DNA of 64,000 bases from assembly GCF_033097485.1 (NCBI RefSeq), contig NZ_AP028634.1:558001-622000 (forward strand). Direction: 5' to 3'. The notes beneath the pieces were generated by a model. It did not search any database. It was not told the DNA's origin and was given only the letters and a program-made list of their open reading frames with translations. The translations under genes were made by a program, and so were the position numbers. This document shows positions 1-9,087 of this stretch, piece by piece; within the stretch, counting starts at the first letter, position 1; each line of letters starts with the position of its first letter. Source of the stretch: Pyrofollis japonicus. GTDB lineage: Archaea; Thermoproteota; Thermoprotei_A; Sulfolobales; Pyrodictiaceae.

Positions 1-974
1 TTATTGCACGCTAGGAGTGATGCAGCTCTCAGCGAGGCGTGTAGCTTAAGCCACACGTAGTACGGGTTAAGCGTCTTCGCTGCCTCCTCGTAGCTGAGTG
101 ATAGCTTGTAAAGTGTGGCATTGCACTGCCTTAGGGCAAGCAGGGAGAGAAGCTCGGCAGCACCCTCAGTGAGACTAGGATCCCCCCTGAGCTGGCCTTT
201 CCCTATCCAGCTATGGACAACCTCGTGCGAAACTATGTGAACTGCGGCACTCCTATCATTACCCGGTTTTATGTAGACGACGCCCCCGAGGCTATACCCT
301 GTCCCAGTAAGTACTAAGGGGTGCTCGCTCGGAGGCACCAATACAAGTACTACGGGGCTTCGATTACTAGGCCCGAAAACCTCGCTCATGTACTCCTTTG
401 CACAGATAAGTGCATTAATAATGTCGCTCCCTATTGCCTTGCCCAGTGGCTCAACGACAAAAACACCGCCAAGACTCTCGACACCATACTTGTTCTTCGA
501 CGCTATTACCACACCGTCATAGATGTAGTCCGAAACGAGGCCTTGGAGAGGCAGGATATAGGAGCCGTTAGCACCATATCCTCTCCTATCCATAGAACTA
601 AGCACAGTATAGTTCTCTGGCACCTCTATCCCAATCAATATACGATCGCTTGTCCCCGGACTCAGTGTCGCTATTAGATAAGTCAGCCTCGGGCAGACAT
701 TGTCAACAACATAGTAGAGGGGAAGCACAATAAGGTCTTGGGAAACAGCACGGGTCTCCCTAAAATAGGGATTAGGGCTCAATATCCCCTTGCATCGAAA
801 CGAGTTACCATATATTGACCCGTTTATAGAGACAAGCCACGAGTGATTGGCACGCGAGAACTCCAAGAAGAGGTAGTTAGAAGGCTTACCACCCTCGCTC
901 AGCGAAGAGGACGCCAGCACAAATAATGAGGCTAAGGCCGCTAAGATCAACGTTATTCGTGTGAGTCGCGACAC
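1..974 (-). CDS. Secreted HExxH metallopeptidase-like protein, 3' end beyond window
   Basis: The minus frame is open from a GTG at 974 to the left edge, so the C-terminus lies outside the window. The start is a GTG preceded by an AAGGGG-type ribosome site and followed by a short basic and then hydrophobic signal peptide ending near an S/G-rich cleavage region. Around residue 275 there is HEVVHSW followed 15 residues later by LTEGAAEL. This resembles the gluzincin zinc site HExxH...(N/T)EG(F/A)AE of M1/M61-type peptidases, with a shorter spacing than classical M1. The middle region (an N-rich extracellular domain) is not recognised. It is likely an extracytoplasmic protease. The exact family cannot be named without the missing part. 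Confidence 0.72.
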   Translation of the reverse strand, partial: MSRLTRITLILAALASLFVLASSSLSEGGKPSNYLFLEFSRANHSWLVSINGSIYGNSFRCKGILSPNPYFRETRAVSQDLIVLPLYYVVDNVCPRLTYLIATLSPGTSDRILIGIEVPENYTVLSSMDRRGYGANGSYILPLQGLVSDYIYDGVVIASKNKYGVESLGGVFVVEPLGKAIGSDIINALICAKEYMSEVFGPSNRSPVVLVLVPPSEHPLVLTGTGYSLGGVVYIKPGNDRSAAVHIVSHEVVHSWIGKGQLRGDPSLTEGAAELLSLLALRQCNATLYKLSLSYEEAAKTLNPYYVWLKLHASLRAASLLACN

Positions 975-1127
975 TCTGCTATCCCCTTATAGATCCTTGT
1001 CTGAGCCATGGCTTGTCTAAGAAAGTGGTCCTCCGTATCACTTAGAACTAGCTTGAGAAGAAGAGGGGTTATGAATTGTAAAAAAGGGTATTTGGCCTTG
1101 CTTTCAAAACGGTGCTTGTTTGCCTCG

Positions 1128-3734
1128 TTACTTCCTCTTATACATCACTGCGACTACTGCCGCTGCTAGCGCTATCACGATCGCTATTACTCCTAGCGTG
1201 AACGCTGCCTTGGCCATGCCTTCTACGCTGCTCCTTAGGTCCTTGACCTCCTTGCTTAGCTCTGTTGCCTTCTCGTGTGCCGCGCTCGCGGTCTCCTTGG
1301 CCTCCTCTGCTGCCTTCTTAGCCTCCTCGGCGGAGGAGGCTGCCTTCTGTACCTGTGCTTGTAGTGCTTGTATCTTGTTGAGTGTCTGCTCTATGTCGGC
1401 GAGCATCTTCTGTATGGCCTCCTTCTGTGGCCCGGCTGGTAGCTGCTCTGCTAGCTGCTTGATCTCTGCTAGTAGCTGCTGTACGCTCTCCTTTACCTCT
1501 GCTATGCTCTCCTGGGTCTGCATTGCGCTCTGGCTGAAGTCTGTCTCAAGCTTGCTTAGCTTCTCAGCTAGTGCTGGCACCTGTGCTTGTAGCGCCTCTA
1601 GCTGTGCTTGTAGTGCCTGCAGCTGCTGCTGTAGCTGTGCGATCTGTGTCGCTAGGCCTGGCTGATATGGTGCTCCGCCTGCCTGGCCCTTGAGGGCAGC
1701 TATCTCCATCTTTAGCGCCTTAACCTTTAGCGCCATGTCGAAGTACTCTACCATCTTCATTAGCGCGTCCATTGTATCTACTATACCGAACCAGTGAGCG
1801 TAGTCTGGGCCCATCATGAAGGCGCCGTTTCTCCATCTCCTACCCTGGTGGTGCCAGATGTAGTACCACTGGAACTCCATGTACTCGTCTATGATGTTCT
1901 TCTTGTCTTGTATGCCGAGCTTCCAGGCCAGCTGTAGTATGTTGAACGCGAAGTGTGCCACTATGTCGTAGTCTATCATGTTCTGGTCAGCTGTCCTGAA
2001 GTAGTTGTCGGTCCACTGTGCGCTGTGGCATAGCTCACAGACCTTCTTCATCTCCTCGCGGTGCTGTGCTAGCTCGCCAGTGAACTTGATGTTGAGCATT
2101 CTTGGGAAGCCGAACTCGCCTGGCTTATAGCCCTCGCTTATCTCTAGGCCCCAGAAGACTGGCCACTTTACCGGTGCACCTTCCTTCTCTAGCTGCTGGT
2201 GTGCCTTCATTACTGCAGCCATGTCGCCCTTAAGCACGTTGTAGTGTAGGAATAGGCCTTCCTGTGGCTTGTCCGGTATTATCGGCTTTGGTGTAGCGAA
2301 GAAGTGCATCTCGTTCCATACTAGCCTGTTGAGGAAGTCGTGTGTACCCTCTACTACTATCTTCTCGTTGCCGTTCTGGTCTACTACTGATATAGTGCTC
2401 ATGTGGCATGTTGCGCATGTTGGTGCGTTGAAGTCAACGCCTACACGCCATGGTAGGCGCTCCCAGTTCCAGTGCTCGCCATAAGCGTTCTCTATGTTAC
2501 CGTGAGCGCTCTCCTCGTAGATCTCTATGTGTGGGTGGTCATAACCTAGGTGGCAGCGGCCACATGTCCATGGCTTGCGCGCCTGCTTGAGGCTGAACTG
2601 GTGTCTGTCGTGGCATGCTGTACATGTACCAATGCTGCCGTCGGGGTCTACGCGTGCTGCGCCGTTGCTTGGCCAGCCCCAGTAGTGCATCCTGGTTACC
2701 TGTAGGCCCTTGACGTTGACGGTCTCGGCCTTGTATGGCATTACTAGGCTACCGTGGCACTCGAGGCATGCGTGGTAGATGTAGGCATTTCTGAACCAAG
2801 AGTGACTCATCGGGTTGTAGACGGTTTCTGTCTTCTGGCCCATTGTTGTGACTACTATTGATATGTTGTTGTGTAGGAGCACGGTGGTGTTTAGCTCACC
2901 GCTGGCAGGCCATAGTGGGCTTATCCACTTCTTGAAGTCTAGGTCGTAGGGTGTTATCATGCCGGTTGCTTCTTTGAGCATGTTTATAACTTTCATGTCC
3001 TCGTCCGTGGCCTTGCCGTTGAAGTAGTCGTAGACAGCCTTTGCTATCTTCTCATAGAAGTTCCAGTACACGGGCTCTTTGTCTCTCTGCTTGGTGAGGT
3101 ATGGCGGGAAGTACTCCTCGTATAGCTTCTTTGCGTTCTCGTCGCCAAACGGGTTGGCTCCTAGCTTCTTGGCTGCATAGGTTAGTATGCCCTTGTACCA
3201 TGGCAGGAAGGGTGCGTGTAGAGCACCAGTTGCGTGCCAGGTCCAGCTTATCTCAGCGTTCTCCTTGGGGTGGCACTGGCCACAGTCCTTCCTAGTCACG
3301 ACTGTTACTATGTTGAAGCCGAAGTGGTTGACAACGTCCGGCCTATTCTTGTCAGCGTACATGCCGTGGCACTCGTAGCAGCCTACTACCTTGTCGTAGT
3401 CCTTGAACTTGGGGCTTATCTTGTCAATCCATTCCTCGGCGCCTATTGCCTTGTAGAGCTCGGCTGCGTCCTTTGCTGGGTGCTGTGCGTGGGCGCTGTT
3501 GAGCCACTGGTATACGATGCCAGGGGTGTACTGTATGTGGCAGCTTAGACATGTCTTGGTCTGCTGGCTTATCTTGTTACTGTTCATTATCTCGTTGAGC
3601 TTCTGTACCGCTTCCTCGCCCATTGCCGGTTCTGGGCCCTGGTAGGGCTCCTCTGCGTGTGCCATCATGCCTAGGTAGGGGAGGACGAGTAGCGCTATTA
3701 TCCACGCGGCTAGAAATAGGTGCCTCGCGTTCAT
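1128..3734 (-). CDS. Membrane-anchored octaheme c-type cytochrome (HAO/OCC-like) with coiled-coil stalk
   Basis: An 868-aa protein is read from the ATG at 3734, which begins a clear signal peptide (basic start, then AAWIIALLVLPYLGMMAHA). A TTG further upstream would bury it. Eight CxxCH heme motifs are visible (about residues 62, 119, 151, 323, 371, 391, 440 and 566), the count and order of the hydroxylamine oxidoreductase/octaheme cytochrome family known from Ignicoccus and other hyperthermophiles. After the heme domain comes a long Q/A/E-rich coiled coil (about 680-825), then one transmembrane helix and a basic YKRK tail, so the enzyme is tethered outside the cell. Such enzymes act on nitrite, hydroxylamine or similar nitrogen or sulfur substrates. 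The actual substrate and direction here are inferred only. No cytochrome maturation genes are adjacent. Confidence 0.88.
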   Translation of the reverse strand: MNARHLFLAAWIIALLVLPYLGMMAHAEEPYQGPEPAMGEEAVQKLNEIMNSNKISQQTKTCLSCHIQYTPGIVYQWLNSAHAQHPAKDAAELYKAIGAEEWIDKISPKFKDYDKVVGCYECHGMYADKNRPDVVNHFGFNIVTVVTRKDCGQCHPKENAEISWTWHATGALHAPFLPWYKGILTYAAKKLGANPFGDENAKKLYEEYFPPYLTKQRDKEPVYWNFYEKIAKAVYDYFNGKATDEDMKVINMLKEATGMITPYDLDFKKWISPLWPASGELNTTVLLHNNISIVVTTMGQKTETVYNPMSHSWFRNAYIYHACLECHGSLVMPYKAETVNVKGLQVTRMHYWGWPSNGAARVDPDGSIGTCTACHDRHQFSLKQARKPWTCGRCHLGYDHPHIEIYEESAHGNIENAYGEHWNWERLPWRVGVDFNAPTCATCHMSTISVVDQNGNEKIVVEGTHDFLNRLVWNEMHFFATPKPIIPDKPQEGLFLHYNVLKGDMAAVMKAHQQLEKEGAPVKWPVFWGLEISEGYKPGEFGFPRMLNIKFTGELAQHREEMKKVCELCHSAQWTDNYFRTADQNMIDYDIVAHFAFNILQLAWKLGIQDKKNIIDEYMEFQWYYIWHHQGRRWRNGAFMMGPDYAHWFGIVDTMDALMKMVEYFDMALKVKALKMEIAALKGQAGGAPYQPGLATQIAQLQQQLQALQAQLEALQAQVPALAEKLSKLETDFSQSAMQTQESIAEVKESVQQLLAEIKQLAEQLPAGPQKEAIQKMLADIEQTLNKIQALQAQVQKAASSAEEAKKAAEEAKETASAAHEKATELSKEVKDLRSSVEGMAKAAFTLGVIAIVIALAAAVVAVMYKRK

Positions 3735-3944
3735 GGGACGGAAACCCCCTGGTTGCCCTACCTTTCTGTCCAATCTAGGTTAGGATAGTTTGTTGCGCAT
3801 TGGTTTTAGCGTTGCAACCTTAACTTTTCGGAGCAGAGCAAACCGTTAACAAGCGTTAAATAACGGGTATGGGAGGAGTTATCAGACGCTAACCGCTTTT
3901 CCCACGGCCTGGAAAGGATGCTGTGAAGCAGGTAGAGGAGAGCA

Positions 3945-5915
3945 TTGGTTAAGCGAATCAAAGGTGAGGCCGCCCTACGCATATTCCGCCGCTACGTGCC
4001 TAGACTGCGCTGGTGCCCACGCTGCGGCGCACCAGTACTTGGGAGCGAGAAGTGCCCAAAATGCGGCGGCCCGACCCTCGAGGTCAAGATGGCTCCTCCC
4101 GGCGACGCTAGGCCAGCGTGGCCCAAGGAGCGGAGGGAGCTCTACGAGGCAGCTAGGCGAGAACTGGGCAGCGAAGCCGCTAAGAGGCTGCTCGGTTCAA
4201 CAAGCACGTTCATCCTCTTTAACCCGGTTCAGGGCGTTGACGCAGCCTACGAGGTTATAGTCGATGGTCATACTATTGGGCTGTTCTACTACGAGCCCTT
4301 CGAGGAAGAGTGGCGCTTCCGCCCAGACAGAGTGGGCGCAGAGATCCTGGCTAACGAGGAGCTAGCATTCGTGCTTGAAACGAATACTGTTCTGAGGAGC
4401 GGCCAGGTTCTCCGCAGCGGACTCCGGGGAGACAAGCCCGGGCCCGGAGGCTACGTCGTCCTCGTGGGGCGCGGGCCCAGCTACGGGGTAGGCAGAGTAC
4501 TAGATAATGGCGCTGTCCGGGTGGTCAAGGCCTGGAGGCGGCGGCGAAGAGTAGAGTGGAGGCACAACCCGAGACCTCTGAGCATAGAGGAGGCCGCGGA
4601 GATGAACAAGGAGTGGCTCATAGGCCTCGAAGAGGAGGCGGCGAAGTGGCTAGAAGAGACTATTAGGAGGCATGGCTTCTGGGCTGTGGCTGCGATAAGC
4701 GGGGGTAAGGACAGCACGGTCGCGGCCAAGATAGCTCAGCTCGCGGGGGTTGAGCACAGCTACAGTATTGACACCGGTATAGAGCACCCTGAGAGCCTCG
4801 AGACAATAGACAAGGTTGTCAAGGGGCTCGGATTCGTTCATCACACCGGGTCTCCCGGCAGAGACGCCTTCTGGAAGGCGGCGGAGCTCTACGGGCCACC
4901 CGCGAGAGATTATCGCTGGTGTACAAAGTACCTCAAAATGGCTGTCCTCCCAAAGGTGTTCGCCGAGTTTCCCCGCGGCAAGGAAATACTCGTCGTCACT
5001 GGGCAGCGAGGGGCAGAGAGCACTCAGAGAGCACTCTCACCGAGACTAGCGGAGAGCGGCACTGCGGCTCACGGCAAGCACTACGTAGCGCTACCTATCC
5101 AGCGGTGGAGCAGCCTAGAAGTCTTCCTCTACATCGTTCTCCGACGCCTACCAATGCACCCCCTCTACATGGAGGGCTTTGACAGAATAGGCTGCTACAT
5201 GTGCCCTGTCAGCAGGCTAGCAGAGCTAAAGATAGTTGAGAAGCGCCACCCGGACCTCTGGTCAAAGTGGATAGGGTTCCTCAGGCGCTTCGCCCGGAGC
5301 CGCGGCCTCCCAGATGAATGGATAAGGCTTGGGCTCTGGAGATGGAGGTTCAGCTATCCCTCAGAAGCACAGCTCCTCGCAAGAAGGGCAGGCCTAGACC
5401 CCGACAGGCTGCTGGAGCGGCTCAACAGCGGGGTCGGAGCAGCAATCGAGTACGGGAGGAGGGGCAAGAGCCTCCTCATAACCATAGGTCTCCACGACCC
5501 TGTGGATCCCGGGCTCCTGCCGGGGCTCGTCAAGGCCACAGGGCTCGAGGCGGCGAGGATTAGCGACGGGGAGGCAGTGCTCCGGGACCCCGGCTCCGGG
5601 GCAGAGATGAGGCTCAGCACTGATGGCAGGATAGAACTGACTAATGCTGAATCATTGCGCGATATCCGTGGAGCAGCTAAGGCCGTAAGGGCAGCCATTG
5701 CAACCATCTACATGGCGTCCTATTGCCTCGGCTGCGGCCTCTGCGAGGCAAGCTGCCCCTACAACGCGGTCACAAAACCATATCCAGCGATCAACGCGGA
5801 GCGCTGCACGGGTTGCAGAAGGTGCATAAACGCTTGCCCAGCTACAAACCAGGCGGACTACGTTGAGGGAGTTGTGTTCAGGCTTTTAAAGCAGCTAAAA
5901 ACAGCTAGGAGATAG
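3945..5915 (+). CDS. PAPS-reductase-family PP-loop protein with zinc ribbon, PUA-like domain and C-terminal 2x[4Fe-4S] ferredoxin
   Basis: 656 aa from a TTG at 3945, 4 nt after a GGTAGAGGAG ribosome site. Domains in order: zinc ribbon CPRCG...CPKCGG (about 24-41), a PUA-like beta domain (about 130-200), the PP-loop SGGKDS (252-257) with a phosphoadenylylsulfate-reductase-type core, a CYMCP cysteine motif (about 424), and two ferredoxin clusters CLGCGLCEASCP and CTGCRRCINACP (about 593-635). This fusion is a known archaeal member of the PAPS reductase superfamily. The family can reduce sulfonucleotides, but the PUA domain suggests RNA binding and a possible sulfur-transfer (RNA thiolation) role. 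Convergent with the amidohydrolase downstream. Confidence 0.88.
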   Translation: MVKRIKGEAALRIFRRYVPRLRWCPRCGAPVLGSEKCPKCGGPTLEVKMAPPGDARPAWPKERRELYEAARRELGSEAAKRLLGSTSTFILFNPVQGVDAAYEVIVDGHTIGLFYYEPFEEEWRFRPDRVGAEILANEELAFVLETNTVLRSGQVLRSGLRGDKPGPGGYVVLVGRGPSYGVGRVLDNGAVRVVKAWRRRRRVEWRHNPRPLSIEEAAEMNKEWLIGLEEEAAKWLEETIRRHGFWAVAAISGGKDSTVAAKIAQLAGVEHSYSIDTGIEHPESLETIDKVVKGLGFVHHTGSPGRDAFWKAAELYGPPARDYRWCTKYLKMAVLPKVFAEFPRGKEILVVTGQRGAESTQRALSPRLAESGTAAHGKHYVALPIQRWSSLEVFLYIVLRRLPMHPLYMEGFDRIGCYMCPVSRLAELKIVEKRHPDLWSKWIGFLRRFARSRGLPDEWIRLGLWRWRFSYPSEAQLLARRAGLDPDRLLERLNSGVGAAIEYGRRGKSLLITIGLHDPVDPGLLPGLVKATGLEAARISDGEAVLRDPGSGAEMRLSTDGRIELTNAESLRDIRGAAKAVRAAIATIYMASYCLGCGLCEASCPYNAVTKPYPAINAERCTGCRRCINACPATNQADYVEGVVFRLLKQLKTARR

Positions 5916-5944
5916 TGGTAATTCGCGTCTTTGTCTTCTCGGGC

Positions 5945-7246
5945 CTACTTCTTATCCGGGCCCCCTACAAGGTTCTTAACAATCTTGCCCTCCTTTATGA
6001 CGAGGCCGATGTTTTGCTCGCATAGAAGCGTCTTCGGGTCCTGGTCGGGGCTGCCCTTCACGGCTATGAGGTCGGCCACGTATCCAGGCTTCAGCTCGCC
6101 AACCCTGCCCTCCAGGCCAGCAATATATGCAGCATTCTTCGTGGCGGCTACCAAGGCCTCGGCCGGTGTCATGCCTACCTCGTTCACGAGGAGCACCAGC
6201 TCTAGCGCATTGAGGCCATAGAACTTCGTGCCCGGCGGCTCGAAGAAGAAGTCCGTCCCCGTGGCGATCCTTACGCCGGCCCGGTACGCCCTCCTAATGT
6301 TCTCCACGTGTATCTTGTAGACCTCTCGCGCCTTCTCCAACGCCCAGTCAGGTACACCAGCCTTCTCACCGTGCTCTACGAGGAGCTTTACCACGCTAAG
6401 CGTCGGTATTATCACCGCGTTCTTCTCGAGCGCGAGGCTTATCCCCTCATCGTCTATGAATATGGCGTGCGCGATTCTCGTAACACCTGCCCGCAGCGCG
6501 TTAACTATGCCCTCAGCACCCTCTGCATGAGCGTGGACGAAGCGCCTAGCCCTCCTAGCTTCCTCAACTATAGCCTTAATCTCCTCGATCGTGAACTGTG
6601 GGTACTCTGGCCGGTCGCGCTGAGAAGCGACACCACCCGTCGCGAATATCTTGATGAAGTCTGCGCCCTCGCGGAGAGCGTACCGCGCAGCCTTGCGGCA
6701 CTCATCGGCACCGTCGCATATAAGGGGCATGAATGGCTGGAACAGCTTAGACGTGCGTACATCAACGTACTCTATGGGCAAGAAGTGTACGTCGCCGTGG
6801 CCAAAAGTCTGGCTTACAGGGTAGCCAGCAGCAACTATTCGCGGCCCGCGAATCGTTCCCTCGGCGACGGCGTCGCGCAAGTGGAGCCCGATCACGCCGC
6901 CAGCGTCAACAATCGTCGTGAAGCCAGCATCAAGTATGCGCTCTAGAACCCTTGCCCCACGGACAAAGAGCACACCGATAGGCGTGGTCAAGGCTTCTCG
7001 CACATAGTCTCCGCTCTGCAAGCCAGTAACATGGACGTGCGCGTCTATGAGGCCAGGCATAATCGTGTACCCGTTGAGCCTATACGTCTCAGCGTTCTCC
7101 GGTATCTCGATGCTTCCCTCAGACCCCGTGTCACGAATAACACCGTTCTCGATAACAACACAGCCGCGCTCAAGGACACGGTTTTCCGAGGGGTCAAAGA
7201 GGCGGCCACAGAGAACAAGGGAATCGGTGTGGTTGGACCGAATAAT
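5945..7246 (-). CDS. Metal-dependent amidohydrolase (imidazolonepropionase/prolidase-like)
   Basis: The catalytic core begins with MPGLIDAHVH, the first metal-binding HxH, and later has HAHAEG, an IAHAI stretch and ATGTDFF, as in the cyclic amidohydrolase superfamily. A start at the ATG at 7060 would cut off the N-terminal beta-sandwich. The same frame continues upstream for about 60 codons with a typical beginning (LCGRLFDPSEN...VIENGVI) but contains no ATG, GTG or TTG before an in-frame TGA at 7250-7252. The start is therefore taken as ATT at 7244-7246 (or 7241-7243), a few nt after GGTGAT. This is an unusual start or a sequence error. The substrate is unknown. Confidence 0.8.
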   Translation of the reverse strand: MIRSNHTDSLVLCGRLFDPSENRVLERGCVVIENGVIRDTGSEGSIEIPENAETYRLNGYTIMPGLIDAHVHVTGLQSGDYVREALTTPIGVLFVRGARVLERILDAGFTTIVDAGGVIGLHLRDAVAEGTIRGPRIVAAGYPVSQTFGHGDVHFLPIEYVDVRTSKLFQPFMPLICDGADECRKAARYALREGADFIKIFATGGVASQRDRPEYPQFTIEEIKAIVEEARRARRFVHAHAEGAEGIVNALRAGVTRIAHAIFIDDEGISLALEKNAVIIPTLSVVKLLVEHGEKAGVPDWALEKAREVYKIHVENIRRAYRAGVRIATGTDFFFEPPGTKFYGLNALELVLLVNEVGMTPAEALVAATKNAAYIAGLEGRVGELKPGYVADLIAVKGSPDQDPKTLLCEQNIGLVIKEGKIVKNLVGGPDKK

Positions 7247-7376
7247 TAATCACCAGTAACGTGGTCTAAGACCAAGCGCTATAAGCACTACACTCGGATA
7301 ATGAAGCAAGCAGTACACCGCGCAAAACCATGGTCAGGCATTGCCCCGTACAAGCAGCGGGCGAGAATGGAGGGAG

Positions 7377-8126
7377 TTAGCAAGGCTCAGCAGCAAGCCT
7401 GCTCAGAGTCCTAGCAACCATCGCTACGGCCTCGCCTACTCGGCTCCAAGGCCTACCCGGCCCCCGGGCAAGCGCCTTGTAGAATGCAACTATGTCGCCT
7501 ACTGTTTCCCCGCAGCACGTGCTGAGCGGCGGCTCATCGCCAAGAACTATCCATATAGTTGCAGCCCGCAACACGTCGCTCAGCTCCTCTGGGCTGCTGC
7601 AGCGCCACTCGCCGCCCAATACCTGGCCCCAATAACCCCTCTCAGCCAGTAGTTCCTCTCCGAACCCGTGCTTCTCCATAGCCAGGTGCACCTCGAGGTC
7701 CTTAACGCTCGTCGCAGCAATGTACGCCGCCGTCCATGAATCAACCGTGGTTTCGCCGGAGGGCAATGCAACGATGTAATATTCTAGTGAGCCGTGTAGC
7801 ACGCTGTGAAAGGCCTCGTGAACCAGGAACGCCTTCCCGACACGGCCGAGCCCCTCAAGCTCTCTCGGAACTAGGTGGATACGCGGCGTCCCCGTCCAAG
7901 CCTCATGCATAATGGGGAAGGACGCGTCAACAACCACTCCTACCCTTGCGGCTTCTCTACGGAGAAACGCCTCCATCTCCTCCCTAGACTCATAGAATAT
8001 TATCTCAACAAAGCCCTCGCCTCCAACACGCTCATAGACCCGCTTAAGGACGCTGAGAACGCCTTCCGCGTTAGCGGTGCCGCCTCTCACCGCGAGAACC
8101 CATCCACCTACACGGAGAACCGGCAT
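7377..8126 (-). CDS. Uncharacterised HExxH zinc-protein (possible metallopeptidase)
   Basis: 249 aa with no signal peptide or membrane helix. The centre has FLVHEAFHSVLHG, an HExxH zinc motif, with several acidic residues 20-40 positions further (DSWTAAYIAA...DLEVH) that could supply a third ligand. The N-terminal part (about 1-90) is an alpha/beta segment without a recognised motif, and the C-terminal part has CC and several alanine-rich helices. It is probably a cytosolic minigluzincin-like protein restricted to related crenarchaea. The function is not recognised. Separated by 66 bp from the HAD phosphatase upstream on the same strand, so the two may be cotranscribed. Confidence 0.65.
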   Translation of the reverse strand: MPVLRVGGWVLAVRGGTANAEGVLSVLKRVYERVGGEGFVEIIFYESREEMEAFLRREAARVGVVVDASFPIMHEAWTGTPRIHLVPRELEGLGRVGKAFLVHEAFHSVLHGSLEYYIVALPSGETTVDSWTAAYIAATSVKDLEVHLAMEKHGFGEELLAERGYWGQVLGGEWRCSSPEELSDVLRAATIWIVLGDEPPLSTCCGETVGDIVAFYKALARGPGRPWSRVGEAVAMVARTLSRLAAEPC

Positions 8127-8192
8127 AGCAGCGCCACCCCACCTAGCTCAACGCTCTTTGTTCTGGCGGCGGCTCCCTGAACCACCCGTAAC

Positions 8193-9014
8193 CTAGTTGC
8201 AGGGAGGTAGCGAGGCATACTCCTTAACCGTCTTAGCGACGTATATGGGCTTGTAGCTGGCCGACTTGCTGGTCCCGGGTGACGTTACCCCGGTGAGTAC
8301 TAGGAGGCTATCTGCCCCTATCTTGGCGGCAAGCTCTATATCGGTGTCAAGCCGGTCACCAATAACAAGCGCACCGCGGGGATTACCGCCAATAATACTG
8401 GCCACCGTCTCCGCCATAGTGGTGCTCGGCTTCCCGGCCACGAGGTCCGGGCTCCTACCCGTAGCAGTAACTATTGAGGCGAGGATCGCCCCCGCGCCCG
8501 GCTCAACACCGTCCTCCACGGGTATAGTCTTGTCAGTGTTAGCGACGAGGAGCAACGCATTACACTTCGTCAGCGCCTCCACAGCCGCTGAGAGCTTAGA
8601 GTAGGTTATGTCTGTGTCAAGCGCCACGGCGACCGCGTCGAGGAAGCACTTCTCAGCCTCGCTCCGGGTAACAACCACGTGCCCCTGCCCCGCCAGCTCC
8701 TCAACGAGGCCAGGCTCCCCGACGACATAGATGCGCAGCGGGCCATAGCGCCTAGCCGCCTCCCTAGCCAACACATAGCCGCTAGTGATAACGTCCCTGG
8801 GCTCCACCTTCCAGCCAACGATATCTGATAATAGGAGCGAGTAGAGCCTCCTACCCCTCGTAGCATTATTAGTCAGGAAGACTATCCTAGAACCCTCCTT
8901 CCTAAGCGTATGGAGACCCTCAATGTTCTCCGCCAAGGGGGCTCCACGCCTCCACACAACACCATCAATATCCGTAAGCACCACGCGATATCGCTTCCTA
9001 CACTTGGGCGACAT
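8193..9014 (-). CDS. HAD-superfamily class IIA phosphatase (NagD / 4-nitrophenylphosphatase type)
   Basis: 273 aa. HAD motif I is DIDGVVW (D15, D17), motif II FLTNNAT (about 47-53), the class IIA cap follows, then GKPS with motif III lysine (about residue 195) and motif IV VIGDRLDTDIELA. It would dephosphorylate small phosphate esters such as phosphoglycolate or p-nitrophenyl phosphate in the cytosol. The physiological substrate cannot be read from sequence. Length and motif order match the family, with no sign of damage. Confidence 0.86.
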   Translation of the reverse strand: MSPKCRKRYRVVLTDIDGVVWRRGAPLAENIEGLHTLRKEGSRIVFLTNNATRGRRLYSLLLSDIVGWKVEPRDVITSGYVLAREAARRYGPLRIYVVGEPGLVEELAGQGHVVVTRSEAEKCFLDAVAVALDTDITYSKLSAAVEALTKCNALLLVANTDKTIPVEDGVEPGAGAILASIVTATGRSPDLVAGKPSTTMAETVASIIGGNPRGALVIGDRLDTDIELAAKIGADSLLVLTGVTSPGTSKSASYKPIYVAKTVKEYASLPPCN

Positions 9015-9087
9015 GCTGGCCTAACCTCTACCAGCCATCAATCCCTACTCTTAGTCAAGCCTTGTTCTCGCCATCCATGTTATCGAG

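Noticed and set aside
1120-1665. Long plus-strand reading frame, Ser/Ala/Cys-rich
   Set aside because: It is the antisense of the coiled-coil tail of the octaheme cytochrome. Its composition merely mirrors Q/A-rich codons.
6308-6946. 212-aa plus-strand frame
   Set aside because: Antisense of the amidohydrolase, without coding character or ribosome site.
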